A DNA stretch of 64,000 nt from Wolfiporia cocos. Taxonomy: Eukaryota; Basidiomycota; Agaricomycetes; Polyporales; Phaeolaceae. The translations under genes were made by a program, and so were the position numbers. Shown here piece by piece: positions 31,601 through 41,660 of this stretch (position 1 is the stretch's first letter; every line of letters begins with the position of its first letter). Location of the stretch: contig JACCLO010000009.1 in the NCBI GenBank assembly GCA_029448655.1, positions 2,666,001 to 2,730,000 of the forward strand, in the 5' to 3' direction. The notes below the pieces were generated by a model. It was not told the origin of the DNA and searched no databases. It saw only the letters and a program-made list of their open reading frames with translations.

Positions 31601-33652
31601 AGCGAAGGGGCCGCAGAAATATTCCATTGAAAAATATATTCGCAATACGGCATTCCCCGAAAGATTATTTCAGACAGGGGACCGCAGTTTGCATCGAAGC
31701 TTTTCAAGGAATTATGCAAGCTGCAGGGAACGGAATCAGCAATGAGCACGGCGTACCATCCACAGACCGACGGACAGACAGAAAGGATGAATCAACAGAT
31801 CGAAGTATACCTTCGCATCTATTGCATGAACGACCCGTTCCAATGGGTACAGCGACTGCCTGACGTCGAATTTGCGCACAACACCAGACGAACCAAAAAC
31901 CGACCAGCGCCACTTGAAATAATCCTAGGATACGTCCCGAGGGGATTCCCAGATTATGACAGAGTAGGGAACGTCCCGGCAGCAGTTGACAGGATCAAGA
32001 AGATCAAAGAGGCGCGAAAGATGGCATTCATCGCGCATGAATTAGCCCAGAAAAGAATGGCAGGGCGATTCCTCAGAGAACTGCCAAAGCTTGAGAAAGG
32101 GGACAAGGTCTGGCTCGACGCCAAGAACCTAACAATCCCCTACGAATCGAACAAACTAGCACCAAAAAGAGAAGGACCTTTCACCGTCGCAGAAAAGATG
32201 GGACCCACGACATACCGGTTGCAGTTACCAAGGAACTGGAAAATTCATCCGGTATTCCATGCCGCCTTACTAAAACCGTTCAGGGAAACGAGGGTGCATG
32301 GACCCAATTACCTACGGCCGCCACCTGATATCATCAAGGGGCAAGAAGAATACGAAGTCGAAGCCATCTTGGCTGATAGATGGCGAGGGAAGAAGCATCA
32401 GTACTTCGTCAAGTGGAAAGGCTATGCCACGGCCGACAACTCATGGGAAGATGAGGTGGACTTGGAGCATTCCAAGGAGCTGATAAAAGACTACCACAGG
32501 ACGAGAGTCAGGACAACCCCGACACTCGAAAACAAGACAGTAATAGTATGTCGACGACTCGCCACCAGCTCCCCCGCCGTACCACGACCCCTGGCGATGC
32601 AGATCGTCGAGAAGGCCGACCGCGAGGTACGCCACCAAGAAGGTACTCCCCCCAGCATCTGCAGATTAGACACGCCCTCCTCTGGTACAGGGCCGAGGGA
32701 CCTTTTGCTGGCCGAGCCGATGGCTGGTTGGCCCTCTTCGACATCACGCAGGACCTCACCCACGTCTACAGCTCATACCAGAACATCACCGAGGACCTCG
32801 TCCGAATGGAGGGGCAGATCAGAGCACAGAGAGAGGGACTCGAGCTACTCACCGACAGACTTATCGACCGATTGGCCGCCACCACGACGGCCCGACTACG
32901 ACACGCGCTCAACGACTTCGAGGATCGCGAGCACGTTGCTCCCAACCGACCCGAATACACACCGCGACCCGCCCGCTTTTTCACCCCCGACGAACGACGC
33001 CGAGTTGCAAGGCCGTTTGATTTTATGGAGGGCGATAGAGTATTATTTCCGTTGCCTACCGAGACTCAGAGGGCCCGCCGAACAGGAGTTAGAGACCCGA
33101 CGCCACGTATTTCTGGTATGGGAGGCAACGGGAGACGTGAACCACTTGCACGCCCGACGAGCCCTAGGGCTACCCCAGCGCGACAACGAAGAGCGAATAG
33201 CACGCCGCCTATTCGACGATCTCCTTCAGTGCAGAGTATTACCCGCGAGGAGTTTGAGCGAGGTGCGAGGGAGCACGAACGAGACACCGCCTCCCTACCA
33301 ACATGGGCCGCACGAAACCTCCACCGAGCCGCACACCACTGGAGATATCAGCATAATGAATACCTCCGCGATATCCCTTCCCTACGGGTACCAGCGAGGC
33401 CCTCGCCTGAGCAGCCGTGCCGACAATGTGGTTCCGCTAACCACTGGATCCTCGACTGCCCCGATTATATTTGCAGAACTTGTGGACTCAATCAACCAGG
33501 TCATCGACAGAATGAATGCTGCCAACACTTCGTATGGCGAACTCCTACGACCCCGTCCCTCAGCGGGAACGGCGACATCTACAACGAACAGGATGCCGAG
33601 GCACTCTGAAGAGGGGAACTTGGAAAATTCGTCGAGGCCGACGAATGCTTAG
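28610..33652 (+). pseudogene. pol: Pol polyprotein, broken (copy 2)
   Basis: Same domain order as copy 1: protease DSG, dUTPase, YMDD reverse transcriptase, RNase H, integrase, chromodomain (YFVKWKGY). It is interrupted by TGA at 31250-31252 (CGA in copy 1) and TGA at 31628-31630 (CAA in copy 1), both in the integrase part. Nine bases are also missing in RNase H (LLGIVRAL in copy 1 reads LLRAL here). The three open parts are 28610-31252, 31253-31630 and 31631-33652. The element probably used enzymes from an intact relative such as copy 1 before its disruption. Confidence 0.92.
32548..33609 (+). CDS. ORF3: overprinted zinc-knuckle protein (copy 2)
   Basis: 353 codons from ATG 32548, -1 frame relative to pol, intact although pol upstream is broken. 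It has the same architecture as copy 1: basic N-terminus, helical centre (RMEGQIRAQREGLELL), RS-rich region, and two C-terminal knuckles (CRQCGSANHWILDC; CRTCGLNQPGHRQNEC). An upstream in-frame stop (TGA at about 32454 in this frame) rules out a long N-terminal extension here, so ATG 32548 is the conserved start. The CACCACTGG...GAATAC stretch differs from copy 1 at four bases, all silent in this frame and all replacing residues in pol. Confidence 0.75.
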   Translation: MSTTRHQLPRRTTTPGDADRREGRPRGTPPRRYSPQHLQIRHALLWYRAEGPFAGRADGWLALFDITQDLTHVYSSYQNITEDLVRMEGQIRAQREGLELLTDRLIDRLAATTTARLRHALNDFEDREHVAPNRPEYTPRPARFFTPDERRRVARPFDFMEGDRVLFPLPTETQRARRTGVRDPTPRISGMGGNGRREPLARPTSPRATPARQRRANSTPPIRRSPSVQSITREEFERGAREHERDTASLPTWAARNLHRAAHHWRYQHNEYLRDIPSLRVPARPSPEQPCRQCGSANHWILDCPDYICRTCGLNQPGHRQNECCQHFVWRTPTTPSLSGNGDIYNEQDAEAL

Positions 33653-33663
33653 GGAGGGGCTGA
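33652..33663 (+). other. Polypurine tract of copy 2
   Basis: Purine-rich GGGAGGGGCTGA directly before the 3' LTR, overlapping the pol stop region. This is the expected primer for plus-strand DNA synthesis. Confidence 0.65.
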
Positions 33664-34374
33664 TGTTACGGTTATTTTGATTTTTCGAACGCTGACGGAA
33701 CTCACCACTGGGTGAATACGATACAGGGACTTGTTGCACAACCAACCCCCTGGCTACTCGTGACTCGTACTGGGCTCATCCCCAGTTGTATTAGCGTAGA
33801 GGGCGCGTTTCATCCTTGGCAGATCCAACTCTGCCCTCGTTTCATGTTCATTGTTTATTAGTTGACAGATGGCGTTCAACCGCCATCATCATTCCTATCT
33901 ATCGTCTCAGATATATCACTACATACTTATCAAACGTTTGGAACTATAGCGTAGATAGTAGCGGTGACATCGGGGACGGACTTGACCCCTAAAACCTAAC
34001 GAAGTATATAAACTCATGTACTTACTGTCGAGGCTCCTCAGCTCGACCTTGTTGTATAAACAAGAAGTCTTATACTCGTTCTCAAATGTAGGAAACTACG
34101 CTCAGTATTTTTCGCTCGAGCAACCGAACGACTAAGTCCTCGAAGTGCACACTGACTTCTCGGACTTAGGCGAGTCTTATACTCTATTAGACTCGCACCT
34201 GAACAGATTATATCCTCTAACGCGTATTGGATATTATACGATCTCCTAGGAACTTCACCTAGGACTTGAAGGCATCTAACGAGCATTTGCCTTGCATACG
34301 GCTATACGCCCACGTGCAGAAGAACGATCTATATTCGCGACTCGAATATACGAACGGGTATTCTACCCGTAACA
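33664..34374 (+). repeat. 3' LTR of copy 2
   Basis: 711 bp, identical by eye to the 5' LTR except one base near its end. Followed by TCTGC (34375-34379), the right target duplication. Confidence 0.93.
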
Positions 34375-35028
34375 TCTGCCTTTCTTGATGGCTGACCCGG
34401 AATGGTTCGTCATGGATGTGTTGACGATCGAGTTGGTCCGTCTTGCGCTGAGCTGGTGGGGTTCGCCGGAGCTCTTGCATTAGTGGGGATTGGTACTGCT
34501 TGGTGAGCCAAGTCATCGGGCTTTGGAGTACTAATCAAGTTCATATTTCTGAACTAGGGCTTACGACTCCCTGTATGGGGTAGTTGCCTATCAGATGGGA
34601 TTTCCTCTACCGAGGTGGCTCAGCCGGGGTTGTAACCGGTGCCATTTTCCTCTCGGAGTACTTTCCATATGTTCTCAAAATGTTCCTCTTACTCTGGCCG
34701 TTCGAACTGTGACTGGTCGTATTATGCGGTACGATCTGGTCCGCGAGTCGGTTCAATTATCCATGGGGTGTCGCTTCAGGTTCCTAAATGATTTATTCCG
34801 TTTCGAATCATTTAGTACGACTTTTTGTATGGACAGTGTGGAATATTCCGTCGCACTGTCCCTTCACGTCCTCGCCGGTTAAGGCCATTCTGGACGTGGT
34901 GGGTTGTTTCTATCCCATTGGCTAGTCCCACTCCTGCCTTCTCTATGCCATCGGCGCCCTCTCAAGGGGAATTGCCGTCTGTGGTCGCTCTTGCCCCTCC
35001 ACATTTTGATTCCAGTCTGCACTCATGA
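34375..35028. other. Gene-poor region, right of copy 2
   Basis: Continuation of the region at 22084-25916 across the copy 2 insertion. If copy 2 is ignored, a short minus-strand frame (MTWLTKQYQSPLMQELRR...) runs through the target site for about 85 codons, consistent with one pre-insertion sequence, but I do not recognise it. The last 5 bp (CATGA) are the left target duplication of the solo LTR. Confidence 0.45.
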
Positions 35029-35737
35029 TGTTACGGGTTGAATACCCGTTCGTATATTCGAGTCGCGAATATAGATCGTTCTTCTGCACGTAGGCACGTC
35101 GCCGTATGCAAGGCAAATACTCGTTAGATGCCTTCGGGTCCTAAGTGGAGTCCTTAGGAGATCGGTTAATATCCAATACACGTTAGAGGATATAATCTGT
35201 TCAAGTGCGAGTCTAATAGAATATAAGACTCGCCTAAGTCCGAGAAGTCAATGTGCACTTCGAGGACTTAGTCGTTTGGTTGCTCGAGTGAGAAATACTG
35301 AGCGTAGTTTCCTACATTTGAGAACGAGTATAAGACTTCTTGTTTGTACAACAAGGTCGAGCTGAAGAGCCTCGACGGTAAGTACATGAGTTTTTATACT
35401 ACGCTAGGTTTCAGGGGTCAAGTCTGTCCCAGATGCCACAGATACTATCTACGCTATAGTCCCAAACGTTCGATATGTATGGAGTGATATATCTGAGACG
35501 ATAGATAGGAATGATGGCGGTTGAACGCCATCTATCAGCTAACAAACGATGAACATGAAACGGTGGCAGGGTTGGATCTGCCAAAGATGAAACGAGCCCT
35601 ATAGACTAGTACAACTGGGGATGCGCCCAGTAAGATCACGAGTAGCCAGGGGGGGTTGGTTGTGCAACAAGTCCCTGTATCGTATTCGTCCTATGGTGAG
35701 TTCTGTCGATATTCGAAAAATCAAAATAACCGTAACA
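35029..35737 (-). mobile_element. Solo gypsy LTR
   Basis: 709 bp LTR of the same family in reverse orientation, flanked by CATGA at 35024-35028 and 35738-35742. The perfect 5-bp duplication shows it arose by recombination between the two LTRs of a complete insertion. It lacks the 82-bp duplication. Confidence 0.93.
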
Positions 35738-35742
35738 CATGA

Positions 35743-36770
35743 ACGATCGAGAATGTGCGGTTTCCACCGCATAATTTATTAGTTGTATACATCCTGGATC
35801 ATTTCAGATTGTCTGTATCGCAAGGGCTCATTACATTTTGTTGTATATTTTACGGTTGTCTGTACATTTACTTATATACCATTCCAACTAGCAGGTCAGG
35901 TTCACCAATCACCTTGGAGTAGGTGTGGCTTGCGTCCCTCCGTGTCCACCTTAGCTATCCTCCGTGACCCGAGACACACTCTTATTTATAACCGCCGTGC
36001 AGCGAGAAGTCAAGTAAGAGTAAGTCAAGCTTGCGCGCGATGGACTAACATTCGTTGAGACCTGCATTCCCGTGAGCACACGCCACCATCGCTGAGATAG
36101 ATACCCGCCCGCACCCGCCCGCACGCACGCACTCGATCTATTCGGCGACGGCAACCTGTACATCGCCGATTTCCCGGCCACCTTCCTAGCCGCCACTGCG
36201 TGCTCGCATATACGATATTGGATCTTCCTCGCGGGAGACGCGGCACAGGTTCGGTGCATATTGGGAGCAGCGCGCGCCTTGGCTGCGTATACCGCGACAC
36301 AGGTGGCGGAGGAAATTATCGGGCGAGTATACCTTTGAAAAGATGCTGCGGTTCACAACGTTCTATATAGGTTGAACGTGCATCTTGTGTTTGTTACTCA
36401 TAATGTCTCCGGCTGGAAGGCGCGTCTGCTAATTCAAGCAGACCGTCGATTAAGCAGGCAAGGCCCTCTCGAGCCTCACTAGCGCACCAATACACCGTCG
36501 GCTTGAGCCAACAGAGGATTATCCTTTTCCAATGAAGTGGCATTACGGTATTTTGCACAAATGGGTCTAGTTCTGATTGATCCGTAGGGTCCTTATCTTG
36601 GTGCAACGGAGATCGCGCGGAAAGGATTTATTGTTCTCTGGTGAGAAGATTGTTCACATTTTCATTATCGCTGATTACATAAATGTACAATTTGAACGTC
36701 ATACAGGACCCCGCCATGGCGATACATGAATACATAGTTAACAAGTGAACAAGAAAACAAGTTAACGACC
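35743..36770. other. Gene-free interval
   Basis: Downstream of the solo LTR. Frames at 35951-36300 (minus) coincide with a GC-rich CGCACGCAC patch and lack any family signature. The right part (36640-36770) is likely the 3' region of the Crinkler-like gene. Confidence 0.4.
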
Positions 36771-38816
36771 TTAGAACTTCCGCTGTATCTTTGACAACAT
36801 GTGCAAGTCATGCTCCTTCATTATGATGCCACCACACACAACTTCGCCATGCCAACCCAATCCCTTGTTGAGTTGTAAAGGGTATCGTGCCTCTCCGTCC
36901 TCTCCACACCAGTCAAAATCAATCAGCATCGTGCCGTCCTTCCCGTCCTCGCGCTTTACCACCATGATGTTGGGTTGGCGCAGGTCGCCGAAGACCAGAT
37001 TGTTATCATGCAGGAGTTTCACAGCTCGTTCAATGTCAGCCAGGACGTCCGGGGAGAGGCTCTTGCTGTTTGCCTGGAAGACTGTGTCACCAGTCACAAA
37101 CTCCATAACGACGACGTACGTGCCGCCTCCCAGCGACGCGAAGTAGTGGAGTGCAGGAGCGAGGCCTTCTTTCGCGAGCAACCGGTGTCCGCGTTCTCCA
37201 TATTGGTGGACGAACTTTACTACTACCTTTTCCTTTTTGCCACCCTCGGTCTCGGCCACGAATAACGCGCGCCTCGAGCTTTCTTCCTTGGGTCTGACCC
37301 GGCCCAGATACTCCATCCGAACATCCTGTCCCTCGGCATTCGTGTAGGATGTGAAGGAGGGGAGAAGATGCCTTGCCGATTGGGGAAGAGGCTTTTCGAG
37401 GCCCTCGTAGAAGCTGTGTAGTTGCTGCGTGCAGACCTTGAGTGCATCGAGGACCCGCGCCACACGAAGGAAGTGCTGTGGAGGAAGGGCGGCGTCTTTC
37501 AGGCAGAGTGGGTGCATGAGATCTTGAACAAGCATCTCGTCAACGATAACCACTCCAGACACTTGCAATGAGGGGCCTGTGATGGCGAGGGTAAAACTTG
37601 GACAACAGCAGTATTCAAGGAGATCTTCCGCCTGGTGTCACAGACCGCAGTCAGTTAACATAAACTGAAGCTGAACACAATGATGAAAAACGAACTTCGA
37701 CAAGATAATATCTGGCATATCCGAAGGCAGCCTGCATACATGGCTCAGCCTTGACTGAATCCGGCTCACTCTTGTACTCTAAGAACAGCGGACCCGCATT
37801 TACATGGATCTTCTGACAGTGAACACGAATCATGCCATCGCTACTTGAGCTGTCAGACAGTCGCATCGATACTATGTCATGTGTCAAGAACTTAGCGAGC
37901 AGGTCGTTGATCTTTTTCTGTCGCGTGCCCTCATCTGGGTGGAACTTGGACGACTCCTCCAGAAGCTTGCGAGCTGTGTCCAGAGCATCCGAGTCTGGGA
38001 TGCTGTCAGTGTTCGCTACGAGCTCCAAGAACATGGCGAAGACAGAGTGGTAGATCGAAACGGGAGGGCCAACGGCACCATAAGGTCGGCCAGCCTTTAG
38101 CCAAGACTGGTCCTGAGACATGTAATGTTTGAAATTATCGGTTTTTGCAGCTGTTGAAGGCGCAGGCAAATTTCTCAAGGCATCGAGCACCTTCTGACGC
38201 CCGGCTAACACCGATTGAAGGCGATTCTCGACTCCTGGTCAGGCGACAGTCGGTTTCAATTCAAAAACTGCAATGCTATCAAAACGAGAGGCTCACCCAT
38301 ACTCTCAAGCTTCCGCCGCTTCCGCCCCTCCGAACCTTCGTCGTCTGCAGGCCGTTTTTGTACTAGAATATCGTCATGATTGCGACAAGATGTGATAACT
38401 AAAACTCACGTTCGGGCAATTCGACAATGACGTGCACCAACTCCCTGCCAGTGTTAAGCTGCAATGCAGAACCAACAGCTTGACGAGAGTGCAACTTTGT
38501 TGCAACGGCATTAAGGTGGTAATCGGCCGCCCTCTTCCTTTCATCCCAGGCAGTCCGTGCCTCGTTGCCTGGCTCGTCTAGTAGTTCCTCATTGGGCTAA
38601 GCAGGTGTGAGGGTCATCAAGATGCGGCATGAGGTGGCCACATACCATCCACAGGTTCAATGATTGTGACTCCACCCTTGATAACCCCAGATCGTCGCCA
38701 ATGGCCTTTCGCAATTGGTCCATGCGAGTACCCACAGGAACATCGACATCACTTGGGTTCGCTGCGCCATCGTTTCGAAGATACCAAACTGTGGCTGTTG
38801 AGGTTGAGGATGACAT
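36771..38816 (-). CDS. Crinkler-like protein with kinase-like C-terminus
   Basis: Five exons by GT-AG splicing: 38646-38816, 38410-38596, 38297-38362, 37696-38234, 36771-37631 (introns 47-64 bp), giving 607 codons in one frame. Residues ~8-120 form a ubiquitin-like Crinkler N-domain (VWYLRNDG, VDVPVGTRMDQLRKAI, SLNLWM, ELVHVIVELPE). Directly after it comes a bipartite basic signal, KR-PADDEGSEG-RKRRK, predicting nuclear import. The last ~250 residues are kinase-like: VVVKF lysine, VFGDLRQPNIMV catalytic loop (Asp and Asn kept, His replaced by Phe), and IDFDWCG in place of DFG. Crinkler proteins occur in oomycetes and fungi; the cellular target here is unknown. Confidence 0.82.
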
Positions 38817-38869
38817 GACTAGGAATCACTTGGTTGTGGTGGTGGTTGGAAGTTGGACGTGAGCGGCAC

Positions 38870-38882
38870 GTATATATATATG
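38870..38882 (-). promoter_or_regulatory. TATA-like element of the Crinkler-like gene
   Basis: An alternating TATATATATA tract about 55-65 bp upstream of the ATG at 38816. The position fits a core promoter, but AT repeats also occur by chance. Confidence 0.35.
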
Positions 38883-38983
38883 TGGCGTCCTTGTAACACA
38901 TGGGCCGGGCCGAGCCAAGCCAAGCCCTACTTAAGCCGGACTGGGCTCCTACCTATCAACGTAAATATACAAGCGCCTTGCAA

Positions 38984-39670
38984 AAGTTAGTTTGATATCA
39001 CATAAATTCGACAGCACTGTTAGATGCCATATCATATTTATGGCTTCATGTACTGTCATCTTCATGTCTCCCCAGACGAAAGATAATGTGTGAATGACGT
39101 ATTCAATAGGTGTGCCTGGTTCACTTTGAGATCGAACATCGAAGCAGTTGCGTCTATCAATGGCTTCATCGGCTGAGATGTCATCATCCTTGAAGATATT
39201 ACCGTCCAGTTCGCACCGATTGCAGCTGACCGATTTATCTGAAGTCTTGAGACTCCCAGAGGTGTCTGCCAGTTTGCTCAAGAGGGTATGAGGCGGGGGA
39301 CTCAAAGCCCTGTCCTATCTGGCTTCATTAAGAGAGGGGCTTGTATGAGGCACGGAATCAAATAGTATGATTGGATGAGTTGATAGAAGTAACCCTCCTT
39401 GCTGGTGCAACTCAGCACTCAAGTACTCACCACTGACACCAGCAGGCGACATGGACCTTTTGCAAAAACCACCACCACCCCCGGCGGTTGAGCCGCAGCT
39501 CCCGCCCACCAATGTCGACGCCGATGCCGACATGGGCGATATCAACGAACAAAACACCGGACCTCCCTCCGACAAGTATGAGGCCGCCATGCGCACTGCA
39601 CTGGACGCCCTCCACTCGGCCGTCGCCGACTTTTGTTTCCAAATGGCTGACCCCGAAAAGGAGCAACACC
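38984..39670. repeat. Dispersed 0.69-kb repeat, copy II
   Basis: Same orientation and ends as copy I (11101-11792). The MDLLQKPPPPPAVEPQ frame starts at 39451 and is cut off after EKEQH. The following sequence (39671-40092) is unrelated to what follows copy I. Confidence 0.85.
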
Positions 39671-40092
39671 ATCAGCAAAACGCAAGATGACTTATCAGTG
39701 CTGGAGGTGGCTTAGCAGTGCTGGAGGTACTTGCCAATCGAGGAAGGATCTTGTCTCTGTAGATAAGCACTGATAAGATCGACAGCAGAGTGGCATTCAA
39801 TCGCCACTCTAAAGGCATCTTATAAGCGTCAGTCAAACTCAATGTGTGACTGGTAAACTAATTACCAGACTGGTATAGAATTGTCATTTAGTAGTCAGAC
39901 TAGCATATGAATTGCAAGAAGCGGTCGCAGCTTACCTATGTAGATATATTGTAACCTGTGGCATGCACCATATAATGTGGCATGCACTGTACAGTGCGTT
40001 ATGTGCTTCGTGAAGGTGAAATTTATATATTGCCTGCAAGACGCACAGCCTTCGATTCTTCATGATACATTCTTACTATATTCTACTATATT
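39671..40092. other. Unassigned sequence before the split LTR
   Basis: AT-rich, with short internal echoes (CAGTGCTGGAGGT twice near 39700-39730; TGTGGCATGCAC twice near 39957-39987). It could be the tail of another LTR. Its last 5 bp (ATATT) do not match the expected target duplication of the split gypsy element. Confidence 0.4.
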
Positions 40093-41175
40093 TGTCACGG
40101 TTATTTTGATTTTTCGAATATCGACAGAACTCACCACCGGGCGAATACGATACAGGGACTTGTTGCGCAACCAACCCCCTGGCTACTCGTGATCTTACTG
40201 GGCGCATCCCCAGTTGTACTAGTCTGTAGGGCTCGTTTCATCTTTGGCAGATCCAACCCTGCCACCGTTTCATGTTCATCGTTTATTAGCTGACAGATGG
40301 CGTTCAACCGCCATCATTCCTATCTATCGTCTCAGATATATCACTACATACTTATCAAACGTTTGGGACTATAGCGTAGATAGTATCGGTGGCATCTGGG
40401 ACAGACTTGACCCCTGAAACCTAGCGTAGTATAAAAACTCATGTACTTACCGTCGAGGCTCTTCAGCTCGACCTTGTTGTATAAACAAGAAGTCTTATAC
40501 TCGTTCTCAAACGTAGGAAACTACGCTCAGTATTTCTCACTTGAGCAACCAAATGACTAAGTCCTCGAAGTGCACACTGACTTCTCGGACTTAGGCGAGT
40601 CTTATATTCTATTCGACTCGCACCTGAACAGATTATATCCTCTAACGCGCATTGGATATTAATCGATCTCCTAAGGACTTCACTTAGGACCCGAAGGCAT
40701 CTAACGAGTATTTGCCTTGCATACGGCAATAAGCCTACGTGCAGAAGAACGATCTCCTAGGAACTTCACCTAGGACTTGAAGGCATCTAACGAGTATTTG
40801 CCTTGCATACGGCAACAAGCCTACGTGCAGAAGAATGATCTATATTCGCGACTCGAATATACGAACGGGTATTCGACCCGTAACAGAAGGTCAAGCTTAT
40901 CACACCCTCACCTACCACGGTGTAAGGGCACATGATATTTGGACCAGAATTCCCAGCACGACTGATTGAACTCTTGCCTGAGGACATTCAGGGAGTCTAC
41001 AGACTCAACCGATACGAGTGGACTGACACCATTGGAGCCTTCCGTAACCACGGAGGAATTGTTGTCATCCCCAGAGAAGATAGGGCATCGAAGTGGGTAC
41101 AAGTATACCCCTCCGCAAGAACGACCGCTTGGGAAATAACGCGTGAAGCGTTCGAACGATTCGGAGAAATCCCTC
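40093..41175 (+). mobile_element. Gypsy fragment: 5' LTR plus gag N-terminus
   Basis: LTR 40093-40885 (793 bp, TGTCACGG start, 82-bp internal duplication), PBS-like AAGGTCAAGCT (one mismatch to the self-primer), and gag from ATG 40932 to codon ~81 (ends ...FGEIP). At 41175/41176 it switches to the C-terminal half of the SMYD gene. It supplies exactly what gypsy copy 1 lacks. Confidence 0.9.
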
Positions 41176-41660
41176 GCTGTATTTGGCCGCTCAGACAGAG
41201 TAGCGGCAGATGTTGTTGATGACCGAATGACCCACACAATCCCTGAGGAGATCGGACCTCTATCCCACGAGTCCTATCTGCCTGACATATCGGAGCGATT
41301 CAGCAAAGCATCTCACGAAGGTAGCTACGCGGAAGCTCTGGAGATTGGCCTCACGCAACTAGCGTTGTACTGCTTAGTGTACCCGACATATTATCCTCAG
41401 ATCGGTGTGTGATGTAGCATCAAAGTAACGCAGGATGATAACGCCTTTAATCAGGCATGCATGCGCTCGAACTAGCTAAAACGGTTTGGAATGCTATGGT
41501 ATCCGGAGAGAGATTCACCGATTCAGGGTCCCTGGAGGAGGATGCAAAGTTATACCTTAGGATTGCGACACACATTCTGGGCATTTTCGGCCCAGAAGGG
41601 GACCCGGGCGGACCCATAGAAGAAATCCGTGTCTTGCAAGGCTTGTTGAACTCTCCGTGA
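41176..41660 (+). pseudogene. SET-MYND (SMYD-like) protein, C-terminal half
   Basis: Two exons joined by a 50-bp intron (41405-41454, GTGTGT...TCAG). They encode a helical, TPR-like C-terminal region (SYAEALEIGLTQLALYCLVYPTYYPQIG, then MHALELAKTVWNAMV) and end at TGA 41660. This layout (repeated helices, a YYP motif before an ALELAK helix) is typical of the SMYD C-terminal domain. Its reading phase continues that of the half at 21057-22083: the first ends on a codon boundary and this one starts on one. Without the SET half it has no catalytic role. Confidence 0.82.

Larger units (their letters stand above)
25922..34374 (+). mobile_element. Ty3/gypsy chromovirus, copy 2 (full length, pol broken)
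   Basis: 8,453 bp: 5' LTR 25922-26632, self-priming PBS 26634-26644, gag 26679-28520, pol region 28610-33652, overprinted ORFs 26974-27558 and 32548-33609, polypurine tract ~33652-33660, 3' LTR 33664-34374, and 5-bp target duplications. The LTRs are equal in length and I found one difference between them (CGACCCG versus CTACCCG near the 3' end), so insertion is recent. Two nonsense codons and a 9-bp deletion in pol mean it probably cannot move by itself. Confidence 0.95.

Noticed and set aside
25922..34374. Calling copy 2 an active autonomous element
   Set aside because: Two nonsense codons and a 9-bp deletion in pol, despite near-identical LTRs.
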